53,366 nt of DNA from an uncultured Candidatus Saccharibacteria bacterium (GTDB taxonomy: Bacteria > Patescibacteriota > Saccharimonadia > Saccharimonadales > Saccharimonadaceae): positions 1-53,366 of the forward strand of contig CALIXX010000039.1 of assembly GCA_938046115.1 (NCBI GenBank), in the 5' to 3' direction. The notes below the pieces were generated by a model, which searched no databases, was not told the origin of the DNA, and saw only the letters and a program-made list of their open reading frames with translations. The position numbers and the translations under genes are program-made. Shown in pieces: positions 6,603-14,452 of this stretch (position 1 is the first letter of the stretch; every line of letters begins with the position of its first letter).

Positions 6603-7631
6603 ATGGATATTCGTACTGACGTTTCACTCAAACCATATTTGACGATGCAGCTTGGCGGCAACGCCCATACTATGGTCGACCTCTATACCAACGATGATGT
6701 CGTGGCGGTGTGCACGATGGCCCGCCAGCAGCAGGCCGAACTCTTTGTTCTTGGTGGCGGGAGCAACACTCTAGCCCAAGACAGCGGCTTTGCTGGCATT
6801 GTGGCGCGCAACCGTATTCCAGGCTTCTCGGTCATTGCTGAGGATGATGAGTCGACGACGATTACTGTTGGTGCAGGAGAAGTTCTCGATACTATCGTGG
6901 CCAAGACAGTAGCTAGTGGTCTGAGTGGCATTGAGGCGCTATCGGCCATCCCAGGCACAGCGGGTGCTGCACCAGTGCAAAACGTTGGTGCGTATGGGCA
7001 GGAGATTGCCGATACACTTGTCTCGCTTGAGGCGTACGATCGGCAGCAAGAATGCTTTGTGTCGCTCAGCGCTGCCGACTGCGAGTTCTCGTACCGGCAT
7101 AGTATCTTCCGCGGCCGTGAGATGGGGAGATATATCATCACAAGCATAACGCTCCGCCTGCGCAAGGGTTTGCCGCAGCCACCCTTCTACCAAGCCGTTC
7201 AAGATTATCTCACCACCCACGCTATAGCAGAGCCTACCCCGCAAGACATTCGCCGAGCCGTCATGACGATCCGCGCTGGCAAGCTGCCTGACCCAGCCAA
7301 GCTCCCCAATACTGGCTCGTTCTTCAAAAATGCGATTATTTCAAGTGAAGAATTTTCTCAGCTCCAGCAGCACTACCCCACAGTGCCGCACTATGCGCTG
7401 CCCGATGGGCGCGTCAAGGTACCATCAGGCTGGCTCATCGAGCAAGCGGGGCTCAAAGGCAGCGTTCGCCACGGCATGAAGGTACACGATAAGAATGCAG
7501 TAGTACTCATCAATCAATCGGCCACCAGCTACCGCGATCTTGCCGCCGCTCGTGAGGAGATTATCCACACGGTAGAGGAAAAATTCGGCATTACCATTGT
7601 GCAAGAACCGCTCGAGATACCAGCGCCGTGA
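6603..7631 (+). CDS. murB: UDP-N-acetylenolpyruvoylglucosamine reductase MurB
   Basis: Reduces UDP-GlcNAc-enolpyruvate to UDP-MurNAc with NADPH and FAD, the second committed step of peptidoglycan synthesis. 342 residues. The FAD-binding motif GGGSN is at 51-55, IPGTAGAAPVQNVGAYGQE at 117-134, the YRHSIF arginine is R165, and the proton-donor serine is S239 in NTGSFFKN. Length and layout fit type I (E. coli-like) MurB. It probably lacks a 5' leader. Its promoter shares an inverted repeat with that of murA, whose enzyme makes its substrate, which points to joint control. Confidence 0.95.
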   Translation: MDIRTDVSLKPYLTMQLGGNAHTMVDLYTNDDVVAVCTMARQQQAELFVLGGGSNTLAQDSGFAGIVARNRIPGFSVIAEDDESTTITVGAGEVLDTIVAKTVASGLSGIEALSAIPGTAGAAPVQNVGAYGQEIADTLVSLEAYDRQQECFVSLSAADCEFSYRHSIFRGREMGRYIITSITLRLRKGLPQPPFYQAVQDYLTTHAIAEPTPQDIRRAVMTIRAGKLPDPAKLPNTGSFFKNAIISSEEFSQLQQHYPTVPHYALPDGRVKVPSGWLIEQAGLKGSVRHGMKVHDKNAVVLINQSATSYRDLAAAREEIIHTVEEKFGITIVQEPLEIPAP

Positions 7632-8066
7632 TGAGTCAAATGGTACATAACATCTGCACACAATCTTATCTATTTACCCCTGTTAATCAATAATTTTTGT
7701 GATATAGATTCAGTCAAGCAGGCAGGGTAGAGATACCTATTTTTGAGTATCTTTATTTAGCCGCTTTTGCGTTATTCTCTGCCAACTTTGTATTTTCTTT
7801 TCTATTGGATAACCACGAAAGCTCCCAACAGGCTAGGAGTTCTGTGCCAAAATACGTAATCTAACGAGGTGTTCGTTCTCATATTAACCAAAGCACTTCT
7901 TGATATAAGGACGACGATTGACATTGCGCCTGCATAACGAAAGATCGTCAAAGAATCCCGAATACCGTTCCTTTAGACACCCCTTTTCTTATCCTTGCGT
8001 CGATAAATCATGGGTGCAATTGGGGTAAAGTAGGCCGCGATTCAGCTCAATTCACCTTCTCACCTC
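7632..8066. other. intergenic stretch between murB and the pilin operon
   Basis: About 435 bases of AT-rich DNA. A weak terminator-like hairpin after murB is visible: AGATAC (7731-7736) can pair with GTATCT (7747-7752) and is followed by TTATTTAG. I see no gene, tRNA or repeat here. Confidence 0.35.
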
Positions 8067-8095
8067 TTGCACTTTTACCCCAAAACCCTTATGCT
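8067..8095 (+). promoter_or_regulatory. promoter of the minor-pilin operon, leaderless geometry
   Basis: TTGCAC (8067-8072), a 17-base spacer, TATGCT (8090-8095), then exactly six bases to the ATG at 8102. No ribosome site. Confidence 0.6.
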
Positions 8096-8101
8096 AATTG
8101 C

Positions 8102-8620
8102 ATGAGGGTACAACGCGGGTATACAATCGTGGAAATTATTATTGTGCTGGCAATCATGCTGGTACTGCTGGTACTGGGTGTGGTGACACTCAATAATACG
8201 CAGCGCTCTTCGCGCGACACTGTTCGCACGACTACTGTTGAGACAGTAGCACGCAGCCTTGAGTCTTTCTACAACGGCGACGCAACTGGTACGTCGGGCG
8301 AGCAAGGGCACCGCTATCCATCGGCCGAGCAGTTTTTGACTTCGCTTAATGGCACGGCAATTCGCCATATCCTCCCTGGATTATCTGAGGATAGCTATCA
8401 ATACCCATCGCGCAGTGGTCAGCAAGCACTCTTCGTCCAGTCGCCAAGCAATGGTATTAGCAAAGATAGTGCATCGATTGACCGCTTCGTCTACGAGCCA
8501 CGCGCTCGCGATGGTTCGCTCTGCGTCACCACCAGCCAAGAGTGCAGCCGCTTCTTCCTCTACTACCGGCTAGAGCGCGCACCAACAGTAACGATAACCA
8601 TCACGAGCAACCACCAATGA
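8102..8620 (+). CDS. type IV pilin-like protein (minor pilin)
   Basis: 172 residues. A prepilin peptidase site and hydrophobic helix start the protein: RG-YTIVEIIIVLAIMLVLLVLG, with cleavage expected after the glycine and the conserved glutamate at +5. The rest is a polar, probably globular domain with two cysteines near the C-terminus (CVTTSQEC). First of three overlapping pilin-like genes. Its stop overlaps the ATG of the next gene, so the three are translated together. Probably a minor pilin that primes or tips the pilus; the exact role cannot be read from sequence. Confidence 0.85.
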   Translation: MRVQRGYTIVEIIIVLAIMLVLLVLGVVTLNNTQRSSRDTVRTTTVETVARSLESFYNGDATGTSGEQGHRYPSAEQFLTSLNGTAIRHILPGLSEDSYQYPSRSGQQALFVQSPSNGISKDSASIDRFVYEPRARDGSLCVTTSQECSRFFLYYRLERAPTVTITITSNHQ

Positions 8621-9024
8621 AGCATAGTCCAGATGCTGGCTTTACCTTAGTAGAGATGTTGGTGACGATGGTGCTGGGCGTGCTCTTTGTTGGGACGCTC
8701 TACCAGCTCTACATTGTGACAATCCAGAGCGCCACAGAGGCCAATCGCGACGCCAAGGCGAGCATTGTGGGGTATGAGCTGCTCCGCCGCGAAGTTGGCG
8801 ATGGCACACCAACGCCGTGTACAAACCGCGCGGCTAATCGCAATCTTACGACTGATCACTCACTCGATACTGATGGCTTGCCTCAGCCCATTAGTGCCAC
8901 CATCATCGTTGATTGCCCATATAGCACCACCGCACCACAGATAAGCCGTGTATCGGTAACGGTACGCTATGGGCAAGGCTCTAGCCAATCGGAGGTTCGC
9001 CATGCGATTCTCAGCAGCCACTAA
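8617..9024 (+). CDS. minor pilin / PilW- or PilV-like protein
   Basis: 135 residues with the prepilin motif AG-FTLVEMLVTMVLGVLFVGTL close to the N-terminus (cleavage after the glycine, glutamate at +5). The start is chosen because its ATG overlaps the TGA of the preceding pilin gene. The frame is open upstream, but that part would precede the leader peptide. Two cysteines (in TPCTN and VDCPY) could form a disulphide. The gene overlaps the start of the next pilin gene. Confidence 0.82.
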   Translation: MKHSPDAGFTLVEMLVTMVLGVLFVGTLYQLYIVTIQSATEANRDAKASIVGYELLRREVGDGTPTPCTNRAANRNLTTDHSLDTDGLPQPISATIIVDCPYSTTAPQISRVSVTVRYGQGSSQSEVRHAILSSH

Positions 9025-9817
9025 CATACGAGAGCAAATGCAGCAGCTCATCCGCCGCATCTACGCTGCGCGGCAACAAGAGCGTGGCTTTACTGTAGTG
9101 GAGATGTTGGTGGTGATACCCATTATTGTGGTGGTGGTTGGCGTATTGGTCGCTGCCTTGGTGGGGCTACTGAGCTCTATCGTCATCTCCAACCAGCGTG
9201 GTGCACTGACGTATGCTATGGAAGATGCACTTGACCAAATCGAGCAAGACGTCCGCCTAGCGACAAAAGTCGAGAGCAAGGCCATCGCAGCCAACTGGGC
9301 ACAGCACTACGCAAGCGATAATGTCTTGATCCTTACTCAATATGCTACCGACCGCAACCCCTCCGACCCTCAGCGCGAGCTCATCTACCTCAATAGCCAA
9401 GCCAACCCCTGTCGCACTCAAGCTGACCTAGCCGCCAAACTCTACCGCACAAATAACCCACTTACCGTCAAGGTCGTCTACTTTGTGCAAGGTACTACTC
9501 TCTGGCGGCGAACTATCGTGCCAAGCCAGTACGAATTTAATGCTACCAACCCCAGCAACAACACGATGTGTGGCCAACCCTGGCAGCAAAGCACCTGCAA
9601 TTACATTGGTGGCTACTGCAAAGCGCTCGACACGCGCGTCGCGAGCAATGTATCGAACATTCGCTTTGGCTATGCAACGGGTTTTAATCAAGCAGCCAGC
9701 ACTACGCCAAATGATAGCACCACTGTCGTCTCTGCTACAGTAGATATTGCTGCTCTTAGTACTGGCCAGACCATTCACGCCCGAGGGTCAATGCAGGCTC
9801 GGCGGATTAATAATTAG
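9002..9817 (+). CDS. pilin-like protein with long leader (minor pilin)
   Basis: 271 residues. GGAGG at 8991-8995, six bases before the ATG at 9002, fixes this start inside the end of the previous gene. A 30-residue charged leader precedes RG-FTVVEMLVVIPIIVVVVGVL, the prepilin peptidase site and helix. The large C-terminal domain has at least four cysteines (NPCRT, MCGQP, STCNY, GYCKA). It is the biggest of the set, as PilW/PilX-like minor pilins often are. Confidence 0.85.
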   Translation: MRFSAATNIREQMQQLIRRIYAARQQERGFTVVEMLVVIPIIVVVVGVLVAALVGLLSSIVISNQRGALTYAMEDALDQIEQDVRLATKVESKAIAANWAQHYASDNVLILTQYATDRNPSDPQRELIYLNSQANPCRTQADLAAKLYRTNNPLTVKVVYFVQGTTLWRRTIVPSQYEFNATNPSNNTMCGQPWQQSTCNYIGGYCKALDTRVASNVSNIRFGYATGFNQAASTTPNDSTTVVSATVDIAALSTGQTIHARGSMQARRINN

Positions 9818-10018
9818 CTGAATCAAGAAAACAATAGGCAGCGTGAAGCTTAGGTATTCTAGCTATACTAGCGCGCCATTAGCCACAATTCAGCCTATGC
9901 TAGTGCGCACACTATCTCTGAAAAATATTCTCATATATCTGTACTCAAAAAGCTTGTGTTTAATGAATGTTCGTAGTATGATCGTAATATAATCAGTAAC
10001 AAGGAGGGGTAACTCTGT

Positions 10019-10432
10019 ATGACAACAAAAACTCAACGTAACCTGCGCGGTTTCACAATTGTCGAGCTTCTCATCGTGATTGTGATCATCGCCATCCTGG
10101 CGGCTATTACCATCGTCGCTTACAACGGTATCCAGCAACGCGCTCGTGACTCTGCAGCCGCTGGCGCTGCATCGCAGCTCTCGACCAAGGTAGAGGCATG
10201 GAACAGCCAGAAGGGTGAATACCCAACAGCCGCGCAAGTCAGTAGCAATCTTGTTGACGATAAAGTAACTGAAGCAAAGATCGATCCTGACCTTAAGAAG
10301 AAGATCATCACATCTGGCACACCAAACAACGACACTCCTGTCTTGTACACCCAGTGTGGTAGTGGTAAGGGTGCAAAAATCACCTACAAGAAGGGCGACA
10401 AAACCGAGGATATCGTCCGAGGCAGCTGCTAA
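10019..10432 (+). CDS. type IV major pilin-like protein (PilA/PilE type)
   Basis: 137 residues: a short basic leader, then RG-FTIVELLIVIVIIAILAAIT, the classic cleavage site and assembly helix, then a small lysine-rich domain with two cysteines (TQCGSG and the terminal GSC), as in the D-region of major pilins. It stands apart from the minor pilin operon, with a TATAAT at 9988-9993, a very strong AGGAGGGG ribosome site and its own terminator, which is what one expects of the abundant subunit. Assembly ATPases and the prepilin peptidase are not in this window. Confidence 0.9.
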   Translation: MTTKTQRNLRGFTIVELLIVIVIIAILAAITIVAYNGIQQRARDSAAAGAASQLSTKVEAWNSQKGEYPTAAQVSSNLVDDKVTEAKIDPDLKKKIITSGTPNNDTPVLYTQCGSGKGAKITYKKGDKTEDIVRGSC

Positions 10433-10452
10433 GCTTATCCTCCCGATCAACA

Positions 10453-10480
10453 AAAACACCCGCTCTCTGGCGGGTGTTTT
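10453..10480 (+). terminator. terminator after the major-pilin-like gene
   Basis: AAAACACCCGC (10453-10463) pairs with GCGGGTGTTTT (10470-10480). The T run serves the pilin gene, and the A run on the other side could also stop glyA transcripts arriving on the minus strand. Confidence 0.75.
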
Positions 10481-10559
10481 AGATATACGGATGTGTTACT
10501 ACTGCGCCTAGCAGCGAGACACGATTATCAATGACAGTGGCAAACCTCTGACTTTTTGT

Positions 10560-11834
10560 CTATTCCGTCGGCACTGGGAAATCCGCCAAGAAGTGTGCAA
10601 CATCGGTGCGGAGCTTAGCTAGCTCTGCTTCGTCATCACGGTGGTCGATGGCTTGCCGCATCCACTCAGCAATCTGCGGCATATGCTGCGGCTCTAAGCC
10701 GCGCGTTGTTGCCGCTGGTGTGCCAAGGCGAATGCCACTAGGGCGAAATGGCGGCAGTGGGTCATCTGGGATGGCATTGGCATTAAGCGTCAAGCCGATC
10801 TTATCCATCGCAATCTCCGCCGTCTTGCCATCAATCCCAAAGCTTGTGTGGACATCGGCCAAGATGAGATGGTTGCTTGTGCCACCCGTCACGAGCACAA
10901 AGCCGCGCTGCTGCAGCTCCTGCGCCAAGACAGCGGCATTAGCCACCACCTGCTCAGCATAGGCACGAAAGGCTGGTTGGAGCGCCTCACCAAAAGCCAC
11001 TGCCTTGGCGGCAATCGTATGCATATGTGGCCCACCTTGGATACCAGGAAAGACCGCCCGATCGATGAGTGTCGGAATATTCTCGAGCATCTTGGCTGGG
11101 CGCTTGAGTGGGTTGCTCACCACTCCCTTGCTAACGATGAGCCCACCACGCGGCCCACGCAGCGTCTTGTGCGTCGTTGTCGTCATAACATGAAAGCCAT
11201 AATCGAGGGGGTTCTCCGCCACTCCACCAGCAATCAACCCCGCGACATGCGCCATATCGGCCATGAGCAAAGCACCAACCTCGTGGCCGATCGCCGCAAA
11301 GCGTGCAAAATCTAGCTGCCGCGGATAGGCACTAAAGCCCGCCAGAATAATCTTTGGTCGATGTTCTTGCGCCATCCGATGTAGCTCATCGTAGTCAATC
11401 TCGCCCGTTCTCACGTCCTTCATTTTGTAGCGAACAAAATTATACTCACGAGCACTATGTGTCACAGGCGCACCATGCGTCAGGTGTCCGCCATGGCCCA
11501 GATCCATCGCGAGGATGGTATCGCCTGGCTCGCACCATGCAAAATACACTGCTTCATTCGCCTGAGCACCACTGTGCGGCTGGACATTGGCATGGTCGGC
11601 CCGGAAGAGCTGCTTGGCACGGTCGATTGTCAGCTGCTCCACTTGGTCGGTATACTGCTGCCCGCCATAGTAACGCCGGCCTGGGTATCCCTCGCTATAT
11701 TTATTAGTAAAGACACTCCCAAGCGCCCGTAGTACATCACCAGAGACATAATTCTCACTCGGGATGAGCTCCAAGCCTTCGCGTTGGCGCTGCTGCTCAC
11801 GGGTGATAAGGGTAGCAATAGTTGTTTCGTGCAT
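10560..11834 (-). CDS. glyA: serine hydroxymethyltransferase GlyA
   Basis: PLP enzyme that converts serine and THF to glycine and methylene-THF, supplying one-carbon units for FolD. 424 residues, full length. Visible landmarks: ELIPSENYVS near 22-31, NKYSEGYPGRRYYGG (44-58), HSGAQAN, the DMAHVAGL segment with the PLP-contacting aspartate, and the Schiff-base lysine K223 in TTTTHKTLRGPRGG. AAGGAG lies 9 bases before the ATG. It converges with the pilin gene. Confidence 0.96.
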   Translation of the reverse strand: MHETTIATLITREQQRQREGLELIPSENYVSGDVLRALGSVFTNKYSEGYPGRRYYGGQQYTDQVEQLTIDRAKQLFRADHANVQPHSGAQANEAVYFAWCEPGDTILAMDLGHGGHLTHGAPVTHSAREYNFVRYKMKDVRTGEIDYDELHRMAQEHRPKIILAGFSAYPRQLDFARFAAIGHEVGALLMADMAHVAGLIAGGVAENPLDYGFHVMTTTTHKTLRGPRGGLIVSKGVVSNPLKRPAKMLENIPTLIDRAVFPGIQGGPHMHTIAAKAVAFGEALQPAFRAYAEQVVANAAVLAQELQQRGFVLVTGGTSNHLILADVHTSFGIDGKTAEIAMDKIGLTLNANAIPDDPLPPFRPSGIRLGTPAATTRGLEPQHMPQIAEWMRQAIDHRDDEAELAKLRTDVAHFLADFPVPTE

Positions 11835-12175
11835 GGGTAATACTCCTTGTTTGTTGGTTATATCTTAGGATTCGCTATGCACTTTTCATCAGATCATATG
11901 TGTAGTATAGCACAGCTACCCAATGTGGGGAGTTGCAGTACTCGACTACGTGCGTCTTGAGCTTGCGATAGCTCTCTTTTTCTCTAGTAGTATTGACGTA
12001 CTATCGCATCTCTTTTGATATTACTCTCTGGTGTGAAGACGAGGCACTTGCTCGTGTAGTAAATATAGGCCTTGCGCACGGCTAGTTGAAATAGCAGAAA
12101 GGAGCTGATGGAGTTATTAGAAAAACTTCGCAGCCTAACCTCCGCATTTCTTTTCGCAACACGAGATGCTTGTGT
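11835..12175. other. intergenic stretch upstream of glyA and murA
   Basis: Holds the glyA leader and a TATACT on the minus strand near 11905-11910. A possible 23-codon reading frame lies at 12108-12179 (plus), preceded by GGAG 3 bases before its ATG. It ends inside the murA promoter and overlaps the operator by one base, so it may be chance. Nothing else stands out. Confidence 0.35.
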
Positions 12176-12204
12176 TTGACAATATATCACCGATGATATA
12201 TTGT
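12176..12204 (+). promoter_or_regulatory. murA promoter, leaderless geometry
   Basis: Perfect TTGACA (12176-12181), a 17-base spacer and TATTGT (12199-12204), then exactly six bases to the ATG at 12211. The position of the -10 box decides this start over in-frame ATGs at 12166 and 12193, which lie inside the promoter. Confidence 0.6.
12179..12204. promoter_or_regulatory. candidate HTH-MurA autoregulatory operator
   Basis: A perfect 26-base inverted repeat: two 11-base arms (ACAATATATCA and TGATATATTGT) around CCGA. The inner part is identical in sequence and spacing to the repeat at 6576-6595 in front of murB. It overlaps both promoter boxes. Xre-family regulators commonly bind such short dyads in their own promoters; that the HTH of this MurA does so is inference. 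Confidence 0.55.
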
Positions 12205-12210
12205 ACAGGC

Positions 12211-13737
12211 ATGGGAACAGCAAAATATCTCCGTAATATCGGAACACTCATCCAAGAAACCCGCCAAGCGCGCGGTATGACGCAAGCCGAGCTCGCTGCA
12301 GCACTTGGCACGAGCCAGTCGGCCATCAACCGCATCGAAAAGGGTGGCCAAAACATCAGCCTAGAAATGATTGCTCGCATTGGCGAAGTGCTGAGCAGCG
12401 AAATTGTCCGCATCAACAAAGCTGGCAAAACAAACTTCGTCATCAATGGTGGTGGCTCGCTCCATGGCGAGATTGAGGTAAAGACGAGCAAAAATGCCGC
12501 TGTCGCTCTGCTCTGCGCAAGCCTCCTTAATAAAGGCAAGACGACGCTCCGCCGAGTGGCACGGATCGAGGAAGTTAATCGCATCATCGAGGTGCTCGAA
12601 AGCATTGGCGTGCGCTGCCGCTGGCTTGAACACAATGACCTCGAGATCACCCCACCACGCACTCTCCATCTAGACGAGATGGATATCGCCGCAGCCAAGC
12701 GCACCCGCAGCATTATTATGTTCCTTGGGCCATTACTACATCAATATGAGTCATTCCAAATCCCCTTCGCGGGTGGGTGTAACCTTGGCACACGGACGGT
12801 GGGGCCACACATGGCGGGCCTCGCACCCTTTGGCCTGACTGTCGAGGCAACGACCGATTACTACCAAGCAACAGCCAACCCGCATATGGTTGAGCACGCC
12901 ATCGTCCTTACCGAGCGCGGCGACACCGTCACTGAGAATGTTATCATGGCGGCAGCGCTCCACCCAGGCGTCGTGACGATTCGCAACGCCAGCCCCAACT
13001 ACATGGTGCAAGACCTCTGTTTCTTCTTGCAAAAGCTTGGGGTACAGATCAATGGCATCGGCACAACGACCCTCACTATCCATGGTGTCAGCGAGATCAA
13101 CCAAACAGTCGAATATTGTCCGAGCGAAGACCCTATTGAGGCAATGAGCTTCATCGCAGCGGGTGTAGTGACAGACTCTGCTATTACCATCCGCCGGGCA
13201 CCAATCGAATTCCTCGAGCTCGAGCTAGCAGTGCTGCGCGGCATGGGCTTAGAATATGAGCTCTCCAGTGAGTACCCAGCGCGCAATGGCCAGACTCGCC
13301 TGGTCGATATTAGCCTGCACAAATCGACTCTCACCGCTCCACAAGACAAGCTCCACAGTATGCCCTTCCCAGGCATCAATATGGATAATCTCCCCTTCCT
13401 TGGTCTCATCGCCACGGTAGCAACGGGCCGCACTCTAGTGCACGACTGGAGCTACGATAACCGCGCCATTTACTTCACCGACCTCACTCGCCTTGGCGCA
13501 CAAGTAGAGATGGTCGATCCACACCGCGTTTACATCAGTGGCCCCACCCGCTGGAAGCCTGCCGATGTCGTCGCACCGCCAGCCTTGCGCCCCAGCGTCG
13601 TCGTGATGCTAGCTATGCTCGCAGCCCCTGGGCGCTCCATCCTGCGTGACGTGTACAATATCAACCGAGGCTACGAAGACTTTGCTAACCGACTCAACAC
13701 TCTAGGGGCGGATATCGAAACAACTTGGGAATATTAG
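12211..13737 (+). CDS. murA: HTH-MurA fusion: Xre-type regulator domain + UDP-GlcNAc enolpyruvyl transferase
   Basis: 508 residues, about 80 longer than ordinary MurA. Residues 1-67 are an Xre/HTH_3 domain (IQETRQARGMTQAELAAALG, then TSQSAINRIEKGGQNISLEM). MurA starts near 75. Catalytic features are kept: K94-N95 in KTSKNAA, the reactive loop cysteine C190 in FAGGCNLGTRTV, and the later FPGINMDNLP segment holding the active-site aspartate. It should therefore transfer enolpyruvate from PEP to UDP-GlcNAc, the first committed wall step. With its own operator and a matching one at murB, it may be a trigger enzyme, that is, a catalyst that also represses its pathway. A leaderless start is predicted. 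An old domain fusion with a lost regulatory role is the alternative. Confidence 0.92.
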   Translation: MGTAKYLRNIGTLIQETRQARGMTQAELAAALGTSQSAINRIEKGGQNISLEMIARIGEVLSSEIVRINKAGKTNFVINGGGSLHGEIEVKTSKNAAVALLCASLLNKGKTTLRRVARIEEVNRIIEVLESIGVRCRWLEHNDLEITPPRTLHLDEMDIAAAKRTRSIIMFLGPLLHQYESFQIPFAGGCNLGTRTVGPHMAGLAPFGLTVEATTDYYQATANPHMVEHAIVLTERGDTVTENVIMAAALHPGVVTIRNASPNYMVQDLCFFLQKLGVQINGIGTTTLTIHGVSEINQTVEYCPSEDPIEAMSFIAAGVVTDSAITIRRAPIEFLELELAVLRGMGLEYELSSEYPARNGQTRLVDISLHKSTLTAPQDKLHSMPFPGINMDNLPFLGLIATVATGRTLVHDWSYDNRAIYFTDLTRLGAQVEMVDPHRVYISGPTRWKPADVVAPPALRPSVVVMLAMLAAPGRSILRDVYNINRGYEDFANRLNTLGADIETTWEY

Positions 13738-13772
13738 CCGCTTCTTAGCTTGTCTTGCTATGCTAATAGAGA

Positions 13773-13791
13773 ACCTCTCATAATGAGAGGT
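13773..13791 (+). terminator. hairpin after murA
   Basis: ACCTCTCA (13773-13780) and TGAGAGGT (13784-13791) form a perfect 8-bp stem with a 3-base loop. Only CTCTTG follows, so it is a weak terminator or an RNA-stabilising hairpin. Confidence 0.4.
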
Positions 13792-14052
13792 CTCTTGCTG
13801 TATACACGGCATCTTGCGCAGACTTTGCATAAATAGAGCCTAAGTCTTAGAAGACCTACTCAGTATCAGCTCCCGTCCGCCAGTGTTTTGCCTGTTGAGC
13901 TGCGAAGATCGATTCTTATCTCGCATAGCATAAGAAAAAAGAGTACAAAAAGCAAGAGTACACAAAACAGACACATCAGACATACGCCTTGAACTTCTGG
14001 CAATAACCAAATAAAATTACCACTGTTTATAGTAGTAAAGCAGCATTAAACC
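13792..14052. other. intergenic stretch between murA and tRNA-His
   Basis: About 260 bases after the murA hairpin, becoming A-rich on the plus strand from about 13930. I see no gene or repeat. Confidence 0.35.
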
Positions 14053-14079
14053 AAAATAAAACCCCGGAATCATCCGGGA
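14053..14079 (-). terminator. terminator after tRNA-His
   Basis: On the minus strand CCCGG and CCGGG enclose ATGATT and are followed by a T-rich tail (TTTTATTTT), a few bases after the tRNA. Confidence 0.6.
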
Positions 14080-14087
14080 ATTTATCT

Positions 14088-14166
14088 TGGGGTGGATAAT
14101 GAGACTTGAACTCACGGCCTCCGGTGCCACAAACCAGCGCTCTAACCAAACTGAGCTATATCCACC
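14088..14166 (-). tRNA. tRNA-His (anticodon GTG)
   Basis: On the minus strand the acceptor GTGGATA pairs with TATCCAC, and an extra 5' G can pair with discriminator C73, the G-1:C73 pair that identifies tRNA-His. The anticodon stem CTGGT/ACCGG (one T-G pair) holds TTGTGGC, anticodon GTG. CCA is encoded. Confidence 0.93.
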
Positions 14167-14208
14167 AGACAATCGCACAGCAAATCTACTGCGCTGCTGA
14201 CATGCTGT

Positions 14209-14237
14209 ATTGTAGCAGAGATAGCGTGGTTTGTCTA
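14209..14237 (-). promoter_or_regulatory. promoter of tRNA-His
   Basis: TAGACA (14232-14237), a 17-base spacer and TACAAT (14209-14214) on the minus strand. The precursor would carry about 40 bases of 5' leader. Confidence 0.5.
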
Positions 14238-14452
14238 TTGCCTATGCCCATTCATTTTCAATCTCACAGCTTTACTGGCTTACACCGCTCCCATATCTGA
14301 ACATCACTAGGTCAATTTGTTTCTTTTCTCTGGGTTTCTCACCGCTTCCATAGCGAGCCCTCCTATCTGTAATAATAACCATCACCACACTTCGTTGAGC
14401 GGATGATCAAGAAAAATGACAAAAGGCCAGGCCAAATTTGAAGTTAACTAAT

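Noticed and set aside
9001..9100. CRISPR array or tandem repeats
   Set aside because: No regularly spaced direct repeats were seen anywhere in the window.
10120..10383. Minus-strand frame opposite the major pilin gene
   Set aside because: Antisense shadow of a short gene with clear pilin motifs, promoter, ribosome site and terminator.
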